Source: Capitella teleta
Taxonomy: Eukaryota; Annelida; Polychaeta; Capitellidae
NCBI GenBank assembly: GCA_000328365.1
Contig: KB297594.1
Span: 47,529 to 111,528 of the forward strand
Length of the DNA: 64,000 nucleotides
Reading direction: 5' to 3'
This document shows positions 1 to 12,700 of this stretch, in pieces (positions within the stretch are counted from its first letter, which is position 1; the number at the start of each line of letters is the position of its first letter). The translations under genes were made by a program, and so were the position numbers. The notes beneath the pieces were generated by a model. It was not told where the DNA came from, did no database searches, and saw nothing but the letters and a program-made list of their open reading frames with translations.

Positions 1-1
1 G

Positions 2-199
2 TACATTTGGGGACATTACCTGATGAATGTATCGGTTTATCTTGGAATAAAAGTAACGATAATAGAATGCTTTTTCGAAGGCAGAAAATACACAGCCGCT
101 TGTGTCAGAAAATCAGATGTACGTTATGAAAATGCAATCGCTGTTCTCACAAGTCAGCTTCGTCTCCAGTCAGATGTCCTTTGCCAATCACAGAACTAA
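2..199 (+). other. Open reading frame running in from the left edge, possible last exon
   Basis: Frame 2 is open from the window edge for 65 codons and ends in TAA at 197-199. The peptide has a mixed, protein-like composition (it begins YIWGHYLMNVSVYLGIKV and ends LQSDVLCQSQN). No start codon is required if it is a 3' exon of a gene lying to the left. I recognise no domain. A 65-codon open frame can occur by chance in AT-rich DNA, so this is only a candidate. Confidence 0.15.
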
Positions 200-417
200 C
201 ATGCAGAACATTTTTGCAGATAAAAAAAATATGTGAGGAAGTAATAACAGTAAACTTTGTTGATTTTTATGCACGATTGGCAAAGTTATACTGATTTTAT
301 TGCAGTTGGGTATGATTTTCCCATGGTAATTGATAGAGGAGGCTCTGATTATACTAAACAAATTGGCGTTCAAATCTCACTTTGTGGAACTCCGTTTGCC
401 ATAATTATAGGATCCTA

Positions 418-525
418 GGTTTTACGGCTACACCGTGACCCGACCGTTTGGTGATACGGGCGCGAAAAGTCCAAAATAGAAGCCTGGGACTGGGGTTTTC
501 CCCTACTGTTGTCGATAACCTCGAA
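418..525 (-). mobile_element. SINE fragment (3' body only), diverged
   Basis: The stretch beginning GGTTTTACGGCTACACC, with GATACGGGCGC and GACTGGGGTTTTCCCCTACT, matches the 3' body of the SINE that is intact at 51915-52250. It is on the same strand as that copy. It lacks the tRNA-like head and has clearly diverged, so it is an old 5'-truncated copy. Confidence 0.6.
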
Positions 526-1116
526 CAAGCACCCAATATAGGCCTGTACGTAATTGTTAATACCGCAATGATCGGTACTCGGGCCTTAATTTTTATATCA
601 AAAGCCAAATGCGCATCGAATATTCTCTTCTTCGCAGACTCCAAAAAGAAAAAGAAAAAATAAAAGAAATTCTGATTCATGAATACCATTATTTTAGAAC
701 TTCAAAACGAGTTATATATAAGAATCACGCTCACCATGTGGTCAGCGTTGCAATTTGCAACGATGGCGTGCGCCAAGATCTCACCATCCATGTCCGAATT
801 CTCGATTAATTGTAGCTACTGCTCATGGGCTGCAGTAGCTACATAGTAACTACAAAGGAATATGTTTTGCGTGCCTCATATATGTGACTCACCCGTGCCT
901 TCATGTTCTCGACCGTTCACCCTTTCCTCTTCGGCCTGAAAATTCTGAACTAAATTCCATGTACATTTCATTCTCTTCAGGACATCTCCTCATTCAAATC
1001 ATCTCTTCGTAATTTCCTCATCCGACATACCACTCGCGCACATTACATATATTATTAAAATAATCTGCACATTTTTTACCTGTAAAGTTATGTCATCATT
1101 GAATTGTCCAGTCCAA

Positions 1117-1117
1117 A

Positions 1118-1191
<74 letters not shown>

Positions 1192-1192
1192 C
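1117..1192. repeat. (CAA)n microsatellite
   Basis: An uninterrupted CAA/AAC trinucleotide array of about 25 units. Conceptual translation gives poly-Asn or poly-Val, but no flanking sequence supports a gene here. Confidence 0.95.
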
Positions 1193-1903
1193 TATAGAGG
1201 TAAGGTATTTCAAATTCCATGAGCAGAGAAAGGAACTCGCATCGTGGTGTAATTGTACGTTTTTATTAGACGCACCTGAGTCTCATGCAACGTTTTGCCC
1301 AATCTGCATTTGCATCTGCATACATGTATTTTGTTCGGTGTATATTCTAACGAAGCCTTGCATAATATATTAATACATGTAAACAACTAAATCGCCATCC
1401 CTGATCATTTCCACGTATGCGAATCACGAGGTAGTTGATGGTGTCAATTGAAGGTTCTCTCCCAAAGAATTAAAATAATTTTTATTTTGTCGTTGTGAAA
1501 ATATCAAGGGACAGCGAATTGTGTGGCGTTCTTTGCATACGAATGGAGAAGACTCACATCGGTCATATGACCAAGGTAAGAAACTTGTGATCGAACGTGA
1601 TCCGCTCATCGGATTGCGCATGTCGTCGACCAAGATTATCATACTCAGTCCGTCATCGCCAGTGTAACCGATGAATAATGAGCGTATATGGACGGGAGCA
1701 TTTTCCGCGCAATCACAAATATGTTTGGTGTTTGACATTCCTATCGACCACAAAACCCAAAAAAAAAAGTTCATACACAAACATCTGCTGGGTTAATTTG
1801 AAAAGAATTCACACATCCTGAATTCAATTCAAAGTCATATTTATCTCCAGCAGACGAGACAGAGGCTGGGTAAATATTTTGCTTGGATACCCTCTGCCTG
1901 TTA

Positions 1904-1911
1904 TATATAAA
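1904..1911 (+). promoter_or_regulatory. TATA box of the EF-hand gene
   Basis: TATATAAA lies about 48 bp upstream of the ATG at 1959. This spacing would place a transcription start near 1935-1940 and give a very short 5' UTR. Confidence 0.5.
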
Positions 1912-1958
1912 CATATGTCTACAACACCATTGGGTTGCATTCCGCGTCTAACATCGTC

Positions 1959-2413
1959 ATGGCAGATCAGGCAAAATGGCAGAGTGCTTTTCAGCACTTT
2001 GATAAAGACAACTCGGGAAAGATCACTTTGGATGAGTTGTCGCAAGTTCTTGCGTTGCTCTACGAAGGGAAATCAAAGGAAGAAGCAGAGGCTGATGCCA
2101 AGGTGGGTGCATGGAAATCATCACTGTAATACCTTCTCCCTAGAAATTGAAATATCCATCACAAAATTAACCAAGATTATGTACCACTATCAGAGAAATC
2201 ATAACATATCAAGTCATAAATTTATTATGTTATATTTTATAAGACACGAGAATTCATTTTAGAGTGCATAATCATTTGTAATAAGTGAGAAAAAGAGAAA
2301 GCAAATGCTTTAACTTGTCCTGTTTACAGGGCATGATGGCTGAGGCGGACAAGGACGGAAGCGGGGACATCACGCTGGATGAATTCATCACCGTCATGTC
2401 AAAAACATCATAA
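1959..2413 (+). CDS. Small two-EF-hand calcium-binding protein
   Basis: Two exons, 1959-2102 and 2330-2413, joined in phase 0 (AAG|gtgggt ... tttacag|GGC), encode 75 residues starting MADQAKWQSAFQHFDKDNSG. Two canonical EF-hand loops are visible: DKDNSGKITLDE near residues 18-29 and DKDGSGDITLDE near residues 55-66. Both have Asp at positions 1, 3 and 5 or equivalents, Gly at 6 and Glu at 12, so both should bind Ca2+. The length equals half a calmodulin, as in single-lobe calmodulin-like proteins. The second hand begins right at the intron junction. The ATG at 1959 is preferred because translation reaches the first EF hand directly and a TATA box lies just upstream. It is probably a cytosolic Ca2+ buffer or sensor; the target is unknown. 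The stop codon overlaps a TCATAACG word. Confidence 0.85.
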
Positions 2414-3579
2414 CGTACCTACAGGCCGCCACAGAGTCAAATCATAACGAACTGCCTGACCTTGACGCCACGTGAAGAACATTGTTGTAGTCATAATCAA
2501 TCGTTATGCGTTTTGGAACGATTATAGCTGTTGTTTACTTCACATTCAAATATCGAATTTTCTTATTCCATCGTATTGAAATTCTTGTCAACTGTTGTAC
2601 GGCAATGTATAGAGGTGTCGCGGTGGGAGCTCATCAGGGTGTCGCGGAAATGCTTCACTGATTCACGGTCCAATTGTTGAAACAGTGAACGACAATGTTC
2701 TGCTGAAGGCCCAACTGAACTTCCAACTCTCACGTGCTGGCTCCGCGCGCCGCACCCCTGCCAACCGCTGTTTCTGGTTCTAAAACCAAGACCAGTGAAG
2801 GAGGCGGGCTGAACCACGTAAGGGGTAACACACACAGGTATTAGTTATAATTATGAGAGACCTAAGACGAGTGTGACTGCGTGGCAAACATACGACTCCT
2901 TTGGGATGGACGCCATTAACTACGCTTGTGATATAAAGGAGCCCTGCAATCTTTCTCCAAAGAGAGAGAGATATTGACTTTCATGTTGTATGCTTGATTC
3001 CTTTGGGTCACTTTCGGATTTGACCTCTGGGGATAACCCCGGGAAAATGGTGTAGATCCCTGCAAGGTCTACTTTATAGTTTATACCTCATACCTGTGAT
3101 GGTATAGGGACCTTTAATAGAATCAATAATTGGCGGAAGCTCATTTGTAATACTCTGTCGACCATCGTCATTACATCGAGAAAAATGTAGGTATTTCTGG
3201 TCGATGTCAATTAAGCATCAAAATTCGCGTGTTTGGGCTGTCCATTAAGTTCTGGAGTCTAAAGTCAGAAATACATGTTTTGTTTGCACAGCTAAAAGCG
3301 AAATCATTATAGTAGTCCTGCAAAGCGCAAAAGCGGACCTGTTGATTTCAGAATTACATTGCCACAGTTCAATAAGCCACGGACCAATGCAAACACACGG
3401 TCTAATGAATCTAATTATACTGATTTGTTGGTGCTATAAAGGGACGTCCATGAAACGTGTTGCCCCATTCTACAATACAAAAGGAGTTTTTTTCCTCGCA
3501 TTTTCTGCATTGCTACGTCTCGCGATGTGAAGTCCAATTGTTGAGATCATAAACTGAAGCACACAGAACAACTTTCAGC
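2414..3579. other. Intergenic, no gene seen
   Basis: This stretch holds the 3' flank of the EF-hand gene and the 5' flank of the GPCR gene. Short open frames on both strands lack any recognisable family or splice context. TCATAACG-type words occur at 2442-2449 and 2502-2508. Confidence 0.6.
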
Positions 3580-4548
3580 ATGATCGAGGATACAACATAC
3601 CTACCTTCGACATTAACTCGACCTTCTTTTACCTCTGGTTCATCGCCAAATTCGGACGCCACACTCGTATGCCAGATTTCCATCATTCTTATGTGTGGAT
3701 TTGTGACTGCGGCCAATGTCATTATCTTGTTAGCCGTCTATTTTAACCGAAAGTTGAGAACTAAAGCCAATCACTTGGTGATCTCGCTGGCAGTTGTTGA
3801 TCTGATCGTTGGCATCACATCCGGAATCAGTCAAGGTCTTGACTTCCTTTCAGATGATTTGAACGATAATGGATACTATGCCGCGGCTAAGAATGCTGTG
3901 CAATTCTTCTCAGAAGCCGCCATGTTTTGTTCTTCGTTTCACTTACTTGTTATTGGAGGAGATCGCTTCGTGGCAATTTGGGCCCCGCTTCGATACGCGA
4001 GCATTGTAACTGTTAGAGTCACTATGGTTGCCGTTAGTTCTGTTTGGGCCGCTTCTTTGGCAATAGCAACGGGTTTGAGGGTGACTTTCTCGTATAGACA
4101 AAGGACTACAAAGAGCCAAATCTTCTTGACTACTTACTCTGGAACTCTCCTCCTGCTTATTGTCTTGTACGGACACATGGGATACATTGCATTTGTGCAA
4201 CGAATAAAAATCGCTGCCCAAAATACCGCTGCAACCAAAAACTCAGATAGTAAAGATGATTCCACATCATCGCGTAAAGCAACGCGGATGGTAACCGTAG
4301 TTATCGGTGCGTTTGCGTTACTATGGGCTCCACATGTCTTTCTGAGCATCTTCTCTCTGGTCGGTTCCAAAAAATTATCTGGGTTTTACATCTCCATGTG
4401 TGCGGATTTATTTGTAATTGCAAATTCGGGAATTAATATTGTCATTTACTTTCTCATGAACAGAAAATTCCGACTCGCTTTCATCTCTCTTTGTCATTGC
4501 ACTACTCAACAGTCAACTGATATCATACAAAGCTTGGAGTTGAACTAG
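3580..4548 (+). CDS. Orphan class A (rhodopsin-like) GPCR, intronless CDS
   Basis: A single exon encodes 322 residues with seven hydrophobic segments. Class A landmarks are N46 (1.50), D74 in LAVVDLIVG (2.50), D128-R129-F130 in place of DRY, W156 (4.50), LWAP with P251 (6.50), and Y290 at the end of TM7. NPxxY is changed to NIVIY (286-290). The position 25 residues before R129 is Lys104, not the usual Cys, and the second extracellular loop is short. The TM3-ECL2 disulfide is therefore absent, as in the melanocortin/EDG/cannabinoid/adenosine (MECA) cluster. The N-terminus is short, without a clear signal peptide; intracellular loop 3 is Ser/Asp-rich. CTTTCAGC just before the ATG resembles a splice acceptor, so a 5' UTR intron is possible. 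It should act in the plasma membrane and couple to G proteins; the ligand is unknown. Confidence 0.9.
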   Translation: MIEDTTYLPSTLTRPSFTSGSSPNSDATLVCQISIILMCGFVTAANVIILLAVYFNRKLRTKANHLVISLAVVDLIVGITSGISQGLDFLSDDLNDNGYYAAAKNAVQFFSEAAMFCSSFHLLVIGGDRFVAIWAPLRYASIVTVRVTMVAVSSVWAASLAIATGLRVTFSYRQRTTKSQIFLTTYSGTLLLLIVLYGHMGYIAFVQRIKIAAQNTAATKNSDSKDDSTSSRKATRMVTVVIGAFALLWAPHVFLSIFSLVGSKKLSGFYISMCADLFVIANSGINIVIYFLMNRKFRLAFISLCHCTTQQSTDIIQSLELN

Positions 4549-4994
4549 GGGAGAGCAGTTTTGTAACTTGTTCTTCTGTTTCGTTGTAACCACAAGCTGT
4601 GACCTTAAAGGCCCTCGAATATTATGAAGGGTGAGTCCTCAATCAGCACTTGAAGAGCTGCCCATCTCAACAACAGATTACCACAAAGCACCAAAAGAAG
4701 TCAACTCATATTAGACAGCAATGTGCTTCACCATTTAACCTTACCGTAGTTAATCTTGTTTACCCGAGTGTGTTGTTCTGTAAGTACTGTTGTTTAATTA
4801 AACTCAAATACGATAGCAAAAGACTTGAGGTGTCCTTGTTGTTTTACTGCACTGTTGAGATATAATCTTAATTTACACCTTTATGATCGTTGAGTACCCT
4901 TCCAAGATCACGATATTTCATTCAAAAGCAACAAAAAAAACACCGATCATTTTACTTCATTTCTGTATGTTAATTCGACCAACGAAACACCAAA
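4549..4994. other. Intergenic, no gene seen
   Basis: The 446 bp between the GPCR stop and the aquaporin ATG contain no supported feature. Confidence 0.6.
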
Positions 4995-6627
4995 ATGACG
5001 CTTAAAAATTTTAAGATGGCTACTATGAAACAAGAACTGACTTCTCTTGCTTTTTGGCGTGATCTGCTTGCGGAGTTTGTCATGACATTCATGTTGATGT
5101 CCGTCCAAGCGGCCCTCCCTTTGGATTGGGGCACAAATGGCCTCCTTGGTGGGCCGGTCCAAGTAGGCCTTGGGGTTGGATTCCTTGTCACTGCAATGGC
5201 CTGGGCCCTCGGTGACTTCAGTGGAGGTCACATCAACCCTGCGGTCAGCATTGCAATGATGGCGTGTGCCAAGATCTCACCACTCAGAGGTATGTATAGG
5301 GAAGTATGTTTAACTGTGTTGTGATCATAATAATTATAACTTCGTCATGCAATTTGCGCTTTTGTTTCAGCTTTGTTCTACGTCGCAAGTCAAAGTGTCG
5401 GAGCTGTGGCTGGCGCAGGTTTTGTTTACGGGTTAGTCACACCGTTGAAGTATCTCCTGAAATACAATAATATCTGCCATGAGCTGATCCATGTAATTGA
5501 AAAATTTCCAGCTGAAGTTTTAATTATTTTACTCTGTTATTTACTACCAGAAATATGACTACAACACGCCTCGAATGTTTGTGAATGCATATATATTGTA
5601 TCTTTACGATTATCAAGAAATATTTCAAATTCAAACCAAGCACCATCCACATAAGTGATGAGTACTTGAGAACAGTTACTCTGCGTTGTAGTGGCAATTA
5701 TTATGTTTAGTTGTGCAAACAGCTGGTAAAGTTTATATCTTCCGCTTACAAAAGTTTATATCTTCCTCTTACAATTCACAGATGTAATGTTCAATGATCA
5801 GAAGACACAATTTAAAAGCTTTAAAATTTAATAGCATAAGTGCCGCAGCTCCAAATCTCTATACTCCCCGTCATTTAGCATGCATAGTTCTAACCACCCC
5901 TCTGCTTAGACCATCGAGATTTCTGACTCTGCTCTCCACAGCATGATCCCGTCTGCGAGTCGAGGTCATCTGAGTGCGACTTCATTGGGTCCAGGCGTCG
6001 AGCCTCACCAGGGTTTCCTTATCGAAGCATGGATCACTTGCTTGCTTGTTCTCACGGTTTTCGGATCAACCAACAAGAAGAGAAAGGGATCTCTTCACAT
6101 GCCTGCAGTTCCCATCGGGCTGGCTGTTGCGCTTGGAATTATGACAGGGGTAAACGCGGTGACGTCATGAGTCTTCAGCACTGAGAAACTTTGATTCTTC
6201 AGTTTGGTTCAACTGGAGGCAGCATGAATCCAGCTAGGTCCCTTGGGCCGGCCGTGGTCTTGTCTATTTGGGATGACCATTGGGTACGTCATGATTTATC
6301 TGTCACATAATTTAGATGAAGCATTCATGCATAAGCATGGAGTTCCAGGTATTGTATGAAATTGAATTTCAAATGTCAAGATCCAAGGACAGCATTTGAT
6401 TGAGTTGGTTAGTGAAGAACTATTGTAATTTTTTAGGTGTACTGGGCTGGTCCCATCTGCGGAGGCTTGTTGGCTGCCATGGTATACCAAATCCTGGACC
6501 GAGTGGACAGATCGAATTTGCGTGGAGAGAGCTATGATCTCGAAAGACCAGATGAAATTGACAGTAAGCTTTTGCAAACACTGGGATTAAATGCTATTGT
6601 TGTCATTGCATTTCAGATAAATTGTGA
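4995..6627 (+). CDS. Aquaporin, AQP4-like orthodox water channel
   Basis: Six exons join in frame: 4995-5289, 5371-5431, 5942-6149, 6203-6283, 6437-6563 and 6617-6627, giving 259 residues, the usual MIP-family length. The first NPA box ([10 protein letters not shown], residues 81-83) and second ([12 protein letters not shown], 197-199, with selectivity-filter Arg200) are both intact. The N-terminal helix reads [15 protein letters not shown], and TM6 contains [12 protein letters not shown]. The residues before the second NPA ([10 protein letters not shown]) resemble AQP4 and lack the mercury-sensitive Cys of AQP1. It should be a plasma-membrane tetramer passing water. The last exon adds only three residues and the stop; reading on past exon 5 would give an alternative tail. 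A further in-frame ATG lies at residue 8; the first is chosen by convention. Confidence 0.92.
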
Positions 6628-6878
6628 ACAGAAAAGGGAGCTATGATCGAGAAGTAATTGTGCGCATTTCTACGTCCCTCACTTTACTTTTTGTACAATC
6701 TAAATTCATCCAAATATTTTGTTCATTGTATTATTTGTATAATGCTGTATTAAATTTGTATAAATAAGATTATGATGGATATTATTTAGGTTGTATTAGA
6801 TTATATTACTATATAGATAGATAAGATTTGGGTATGTGTACTTCTCATTTAGTTATTTTGTTCATGTTCGTTAACCTC

Positions 6879-6884
6879 AATAAA
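6879..6884 (+). terminator. Candidate poly(A) signal of the aquaporin gene
   Basis: AATAAA lies about 250 bp after the aquaporin stop codon. Confidence 0.4.
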
Positions 6885-8422
6885 GTTGGCGTACGTTGGT
6901 GCACATTTTATTTGGCAAAATATCTCAATTATTTCCGAATTTACACTGTCAAATGTGTTCGGCGTAAGAAACGAAAAATGGAAGCCGAGTTCCAGCAGAG
7001 CGATACGCATGGATGTTGAAACAACGGCATATCTGTAATTGAACTCTCGCCTATTCATATATATTTAAGTCTTTGTTAAGTACTCTAAATCTTGCTGGGT
7101 GTTTTAAAATTGAAAGTTAAATCCGAATTCCACATTTGCCCCCAAATCTATTACGTCAAATGCCAAACTTCTTGATTTGGGATCAACCGTACTGGGTTTC
7201 TGAGGTCATTCGTAATTTACTAAACTGACATAGTAGCATATTCGCTGTATTAACATTTTCCTTCCTTCTGCCTCTACCCATCCATACGAACAATTTCCTA
7301 TCTCATTTGCTGCGATGCAACTCAACTATACTTTTAAAAATTTGCTAATCATTACACAATCATGTCCTAAACATTCTGTCCTGGGCCCAAAAATAAAATC
7401 CTCGGAACTCAATGAGCAAGTGCACTAATCGCTTCTGCTCACATTAAGCGTGGTTACTGCCAGCGGCCACGCGTGTGATACCGAGTGATGTTTACCGGTG
7501 GCTGCTTGCAATCACCGCCGGTGTGTTCTGCTTTGGTGACACTGGTTATTGCGTTTAGCGGTGCACTTTTTTTCCCCGGTCAATCCCATTCCCAGTTTCA
7601 ACATAAATATATTTGATGTTTGACAATCCTGTCAAACAGATCATATTACTTACCACTTATAAAATTCAAAGCACACATACAAAATAACTGGATTAATGCC
7701 ACAAGCGTCTACGTGCAATTTAAAATAAATTCAAATCCAAAGTCATAGAATTCAGCAGTCTAAGCATATTTTGATTAGAAACACCTCTGGGTTATCTATT
7801 GTGGTTTGTACGGGTTTATTTGGAGGGCATGTCAAATTGACGGATTTTTCTTCTTTTTGTTGGTAATAATCATAAACAGAATTTGAATTTCTTTTTTGGG
7901 GTCCGTGCATATGCGACAGAATTCTCGGTATTTGCTTACTATATGAATCGATTGGCAGACGATTAGGAAATAATTCAGTGGTCACCAGGATCCGTAGCAG
8001 GCACCGACTTCTGTGGAATTGGACAATAATTTGTGAACATGGCGCAGCTTTTCAATTCTTGCAAATGATATTATAGCTCAATGTTTGGATACAAATACAG
8101 GTCAGTCACTGATCGTTAGTCATTGAAAACTTTTTTTCTTACATTTATGGTATTTAGTTGGGATATACTTCATTATTTGAATGATTGGAAAATTTTCGAG
8201 CGAGTCCCAAATGTCACCGCTGTTTGGCGCCACTGTCGATTACCCGACCGGCCGTCACTTCAGAGACGGAAAGGTCAGACGCCAAGACAGAAATTCCAAT
8301 GCCGGTCAATTATGGATGTATAGGCCAATCAATGAAATCTCGCGCTCAACTCGTTCCGGGCTATTCTGCGTGAGTAAGAAAGATGCATTTCAATTTGTCT
8401 TGAACGTTATTCATAGTTGACC

Positions 8423-8468
<46 letters not shown>

Positions 8469-9799
8469 GGTCTCTCGCCACTCATGAAAGCCAACAGAAT
8501 CGATCTAAAAAGGTTCCGAAATGAAGACAGATCCTCTTTAAGCCACCTGGGCGTACTAGTGTATGCATGTGGATAAGAATACATGTAGCTACTAATAGGC
8601 CACTTTATAAATATGTAGTAATATCACATATTTAATTATACTAGTAAGATGTGGAATCATAACGCACATGCATGTAGTGTCCTTCTGTGAACGTTATGAT
8701 TCTAAAAACACCAGGAAGATAATCATAGTCCGTTATGATCGTTTTATGTCGCCGATCCGAATGTAGAGTTCACTGGTTCCCTGGTCATATAATAATACAA
8801 AGACACAGGCACACGCCGATGGCAGGTGGTAACTCGTTGGCTGTTATTTATAGTAACATTTAGTCCCGAAAGGGCTTCCCCCGTTTGCTGATCAGCAATG
8901 TGATTTTGCGAACGAGAATGTCTTTTTGCAAGTTTGCAGTTTGAGGGTGCACGTTGAAATACATATGAATGATATAATAATAAGATAATCCCCGGATTTA
9001 TAACACAGTTATTTCTGTTAAATTATTAAAATCTTCATTTATTTGTTTTACTTACAATTTCTTCAGCTTTTAATAAATAAAATAAGAATTATAAAAAGAA
9101 AAATCGGGTTATTCAAATCACAATTTGATTATTGGAAAATATATAGTTATCATTTAAAGCATAAACAATTATCGTATTTAATACATAAACGATGATCATA
9201 AGCATTCATGTGTTGTATCAATTATATATCATATAATTTGCTCGATCTCCTTTACATTGGTGGTAGAAAGCTCAAATATATACCTTTTACTGGTTGGTAC
9301 ATAATATACAGTAATATAATTCCGTATTTATTAATACATTATAATAACAAAACAAAATTAAATTTAAATCAACGTCAGTTATTTGACCATGTAGAAATGA
9401 AGAATTCGTCTGGCCCTTTTATTTCACCTGCTCTCATAGAGCATATATTTGGATCATTCTTTTTAATATCAATCATAAAAATATTAATTTCCATGAGTAC
9501 TGCGATGAGTACAGCATGAAATGACTGACCCAACATCTTTCTTGCAGGTAACTCCATCCTGCCATTGGAAATGATCTGCATGTCAAAAAGTATACAAATG
9601 TGGGAAATTAGATCTTTTAGGCATTTAACCCCAGAAAAAAAAAACTTGATGAATGAAATTATAATTAAAAAAAAATAGAGAAAAGAGTTGTAAAAATGTA
9701 CATGATGCATTACCTATAGTCAGTACATGACACAACTGTCATAACATACAGGAATAGGCATTGAGCGCAGAAAAATGCCTACGCACAGGCCATCAAATG
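6885..9799. other. Intergenic, no gene seen; one long T-run
   Basis: AT-rich non-coding DNA. A homopolymer T run lies at 8425-8463. TCATAACG-type words cluster at 8657-8667, 8692-8699 and 8731-8738. Open frames here, such as one at 9208-9519, are low-complexity and show no family resemblance. Confidence 0.5.
8425..8463. repeat. Poly(T) tract
   Basis: An uninterrupted T run of about 39 bases. It could be the reverse complement of a retroposon poly(A) tail, but I see no element body beside it. Confidence 0.9.
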
Positions 9800-12700
9800 A
9801 AACCGTTCTCACTTCATCCTCGGCCAGGCACGATCAATAATGAGGCAGTGTGTGTAGCGGCATTTCCATGCTCAAGTTATACCTGTTGAAAATATTTAAA
9901 GAAGATAAACTCCCATAATGATAATTAGTATGACTGTATGTTATGAACAATCTTATCAGAGTGTTCTTACGAATACTATCATATTGTAGTTGATTATGAA
10001 GCAGACCAAACACAGAACTGAGTGAGACATCAAAATGATAAGTAAATGCCTGCATATGCAACTCTGAGTATGGCTAAATCGAGAGAACAGAAACAGGGTA
10101 TCTCACTCTATGACAGTGACTGGGTGAGTGTCTAATCGGCCAACACGATCGTCACTTCAGCAAAGCGTTTCAATGCGATTTCTTCGGATTAAGAGTTATT
10201 AGAATAGTAAATGAGATTCACGAGTATTATACTTAGGGTGATTCTTCATCGGTGTGTGCCGGTGCTTCTATTCAGTAGCACCGGGGACCAGCGAAAACAT
10301 AGAGTAGAGTAACTTTGGAATGCAATACGTGTACACTGTTATGCACATACCTCCAGAGTACAAATTCGATTATTCGTGAAATTCTAGTATTTTTAGATTG
10401 CAAGTTTAACGCAAATTACACAAATTTTACACTTCTTACACAAATTCAGACATTTCTTTGAGAATTTTTTTTTTTTTTTTTTCGCAAAGATTTGCCAAAT
10501 TGTTTAATCGAATATTATGTCCATAAATATATACACATTCGATAAATCTGTTTGGAATGATCAGAATCAACCCGCATTGGCCCATTTGCTGCGATATAAT
10601 ATGAGCGCCTTTCGTCGTCGTCATCTGACTCGATGCCTCGCGATGACATTGACAGAGTGACGTAGTCTCACTTTGACGTTTTACGAATGCTTGCAACATT
10701 TCATTATGCATGGCATTTATGTTGCAACCATTCGAATCCCACCGTACACGAAAAAAAAAGTTGCCTACAATTCCTATAAATATATTGTACGGGGATAAGT
10801 ACTGAAGGCCTGGACATTGTATCGTACGTTCACGGTATGATCACAACTTCACAAGCGATCTACAAAGTTCCGCCGGCATAATGCGCTTCAGCAACCTACT
10901 TTTAATTAGGAGTGTTCTCGTGACCCGAAGGGTTCAGCCGAACCGTCTTCCATCAAACCCTCAATTATCGTAACATTATTAAATGACATTTAATGCACGA
11001 CTTCTTCGGCCTTGTGACGTAAGTGGCTAGTTTCAGCCAACGGCGATAATTTGACAGGCCAAACAAGCTTCGAAGTAGATTCAAAATGTATTTTATAAAC
11101 AAAGTTTCCGTTTAATGGTACGGAATATACCTAAACATTAAGATGATAAGTTAAATCGCGTGCTGTTTAATGTTCGATAAACTTCGATAATCTTCGTCTG
11201 AACTCGGCAAGAATCGGGCGATGAAAAGAATTGCCTGATGAAAAGTGCCGATAAGGAATTTGGCAATCATAACGCACGACTGATGGCAATCTTTCAAATC
11301 AAAAATAATTAACTTTAAAATGCTTGGCTTCTACGTGCGTGGACCCGCAGGCCTACATGTACCAGTGGCCATTGGTATCAATAAAAGTTTAAAACTTAAC
11401 AAATAGTGACTTGACAAGTGCGGTTCGAAATCGGCATATAGGTACGGAATATTTAAACTGCTCAACTCAATAGTCGTTTGTACAGATTTCTAAATCATTT
11501 CCTTCACTCCTATATCTACTTTTCCTTGAAGGCGTTAGCATGGAACACATCGTTATACAATCGCTGAACGTCTTTTACTTTTTCCCGCGCTTTTCTCCTC
11601 AAAGCGCCTTTTGAGCAGCTTAGAGTTACTAGTTAGTTAAAAAGCAGATCGTCAGCGGTGTAGGAATACAGTGATTAGTGAGTGATTCATGCCGTTCTCC
11701 GCTGTATCGCACACGAATTTTGCGAAATCAGTAATTATCTTGTTACCGCTAAATTCCTTCAGCGAATAGATTAGTACATGTAATTCTGTTGGATTACGCG
11801 ATTAATCACAGGACCATTAGGGGTTTAAATAGTATTAAATGCCCCGAAATATCGCTCTCGCCGGCATGGATTTCAGTTCTTAACAAAAGTTTGCAAGGTA
11901 AATCACGGGATATCAATGGGTTTGGGTGGTGTGGATGGATACACAGATTGAATCTGACGCCGACTTGGATTATGTTGGTGCATATACCGTGCAAATCATT
12001 AGGATCAAATTAATGGATATTTGAAAACTCGTTACAAAAGAGAGATTTGGAAGAAACCATGAGGAAATACGACAAACTGCGCGGGAGGAATCGAGGACAG
12101 CCTAGGGGAGGAAATGGGAAATGCATTCTTGAAGCGAAAATAATGAGAAAATTAGTGGAAAGAAGCCTCCTCAGGATTAAGGCATGAGGGGCTGAGAAGA
12201 AGATGGGGAAATGAGGAGATGGAATTGGGGTTGGAGGGGATAAGAGAAGAGGACGATCACGTGACAGGACGCAGTTACATTGAGCCCACCTGACCCGGGA
12301 GGCAAGGGAGCGGGGGCATTTCACGAAGTTTATGCGCCATAAAACTTCAATAAAAGCAAACATGCGGCGATAAGACCGTGCATCGCCACCCTGAGCGTAT
12401 CTGTGCCGTCTAATTAGTGGTCATCTTCGATCTAATTAGCGATAAAACAGCACAGGTGGACTCAATACTTCGTCTTATTCGTCGCTGAGGCGGATCTTGG
12501 TCTCCCTCCCAGCGACGAAGCTTCCCGGTGTCTAGTTTCGATTTTTTTTTCGTTAATTACAGGGAGATATTTTGACACCAGGTAAAATATTTTCTCAGCG
12601 AACTGATATAAAAATGTTGGAATCAGAATTTAAACGCGGATAAATTTGGCAGCCAATTTCTCCGAACGGAAGCTGGTGACACCTCACGCCTTGAAGAACT

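Noticed and set aside
999-1373. Open frames encoding poly-Val and poly-Asn
   Set aside because: They are translations of the (CAA)n microsatellite with no flanking coding evidence.
3943-4370. Minus-strand frames inside the GPCR gene
   Set aside because: Shadows of the intronless receptor on the other strand.
8123-8420. Overlapping plus-strand frames of 62-79 codons
   Set aside because: No family resemblance, end at a poly(T) tract, and three frames are open at once, which suggests chance.
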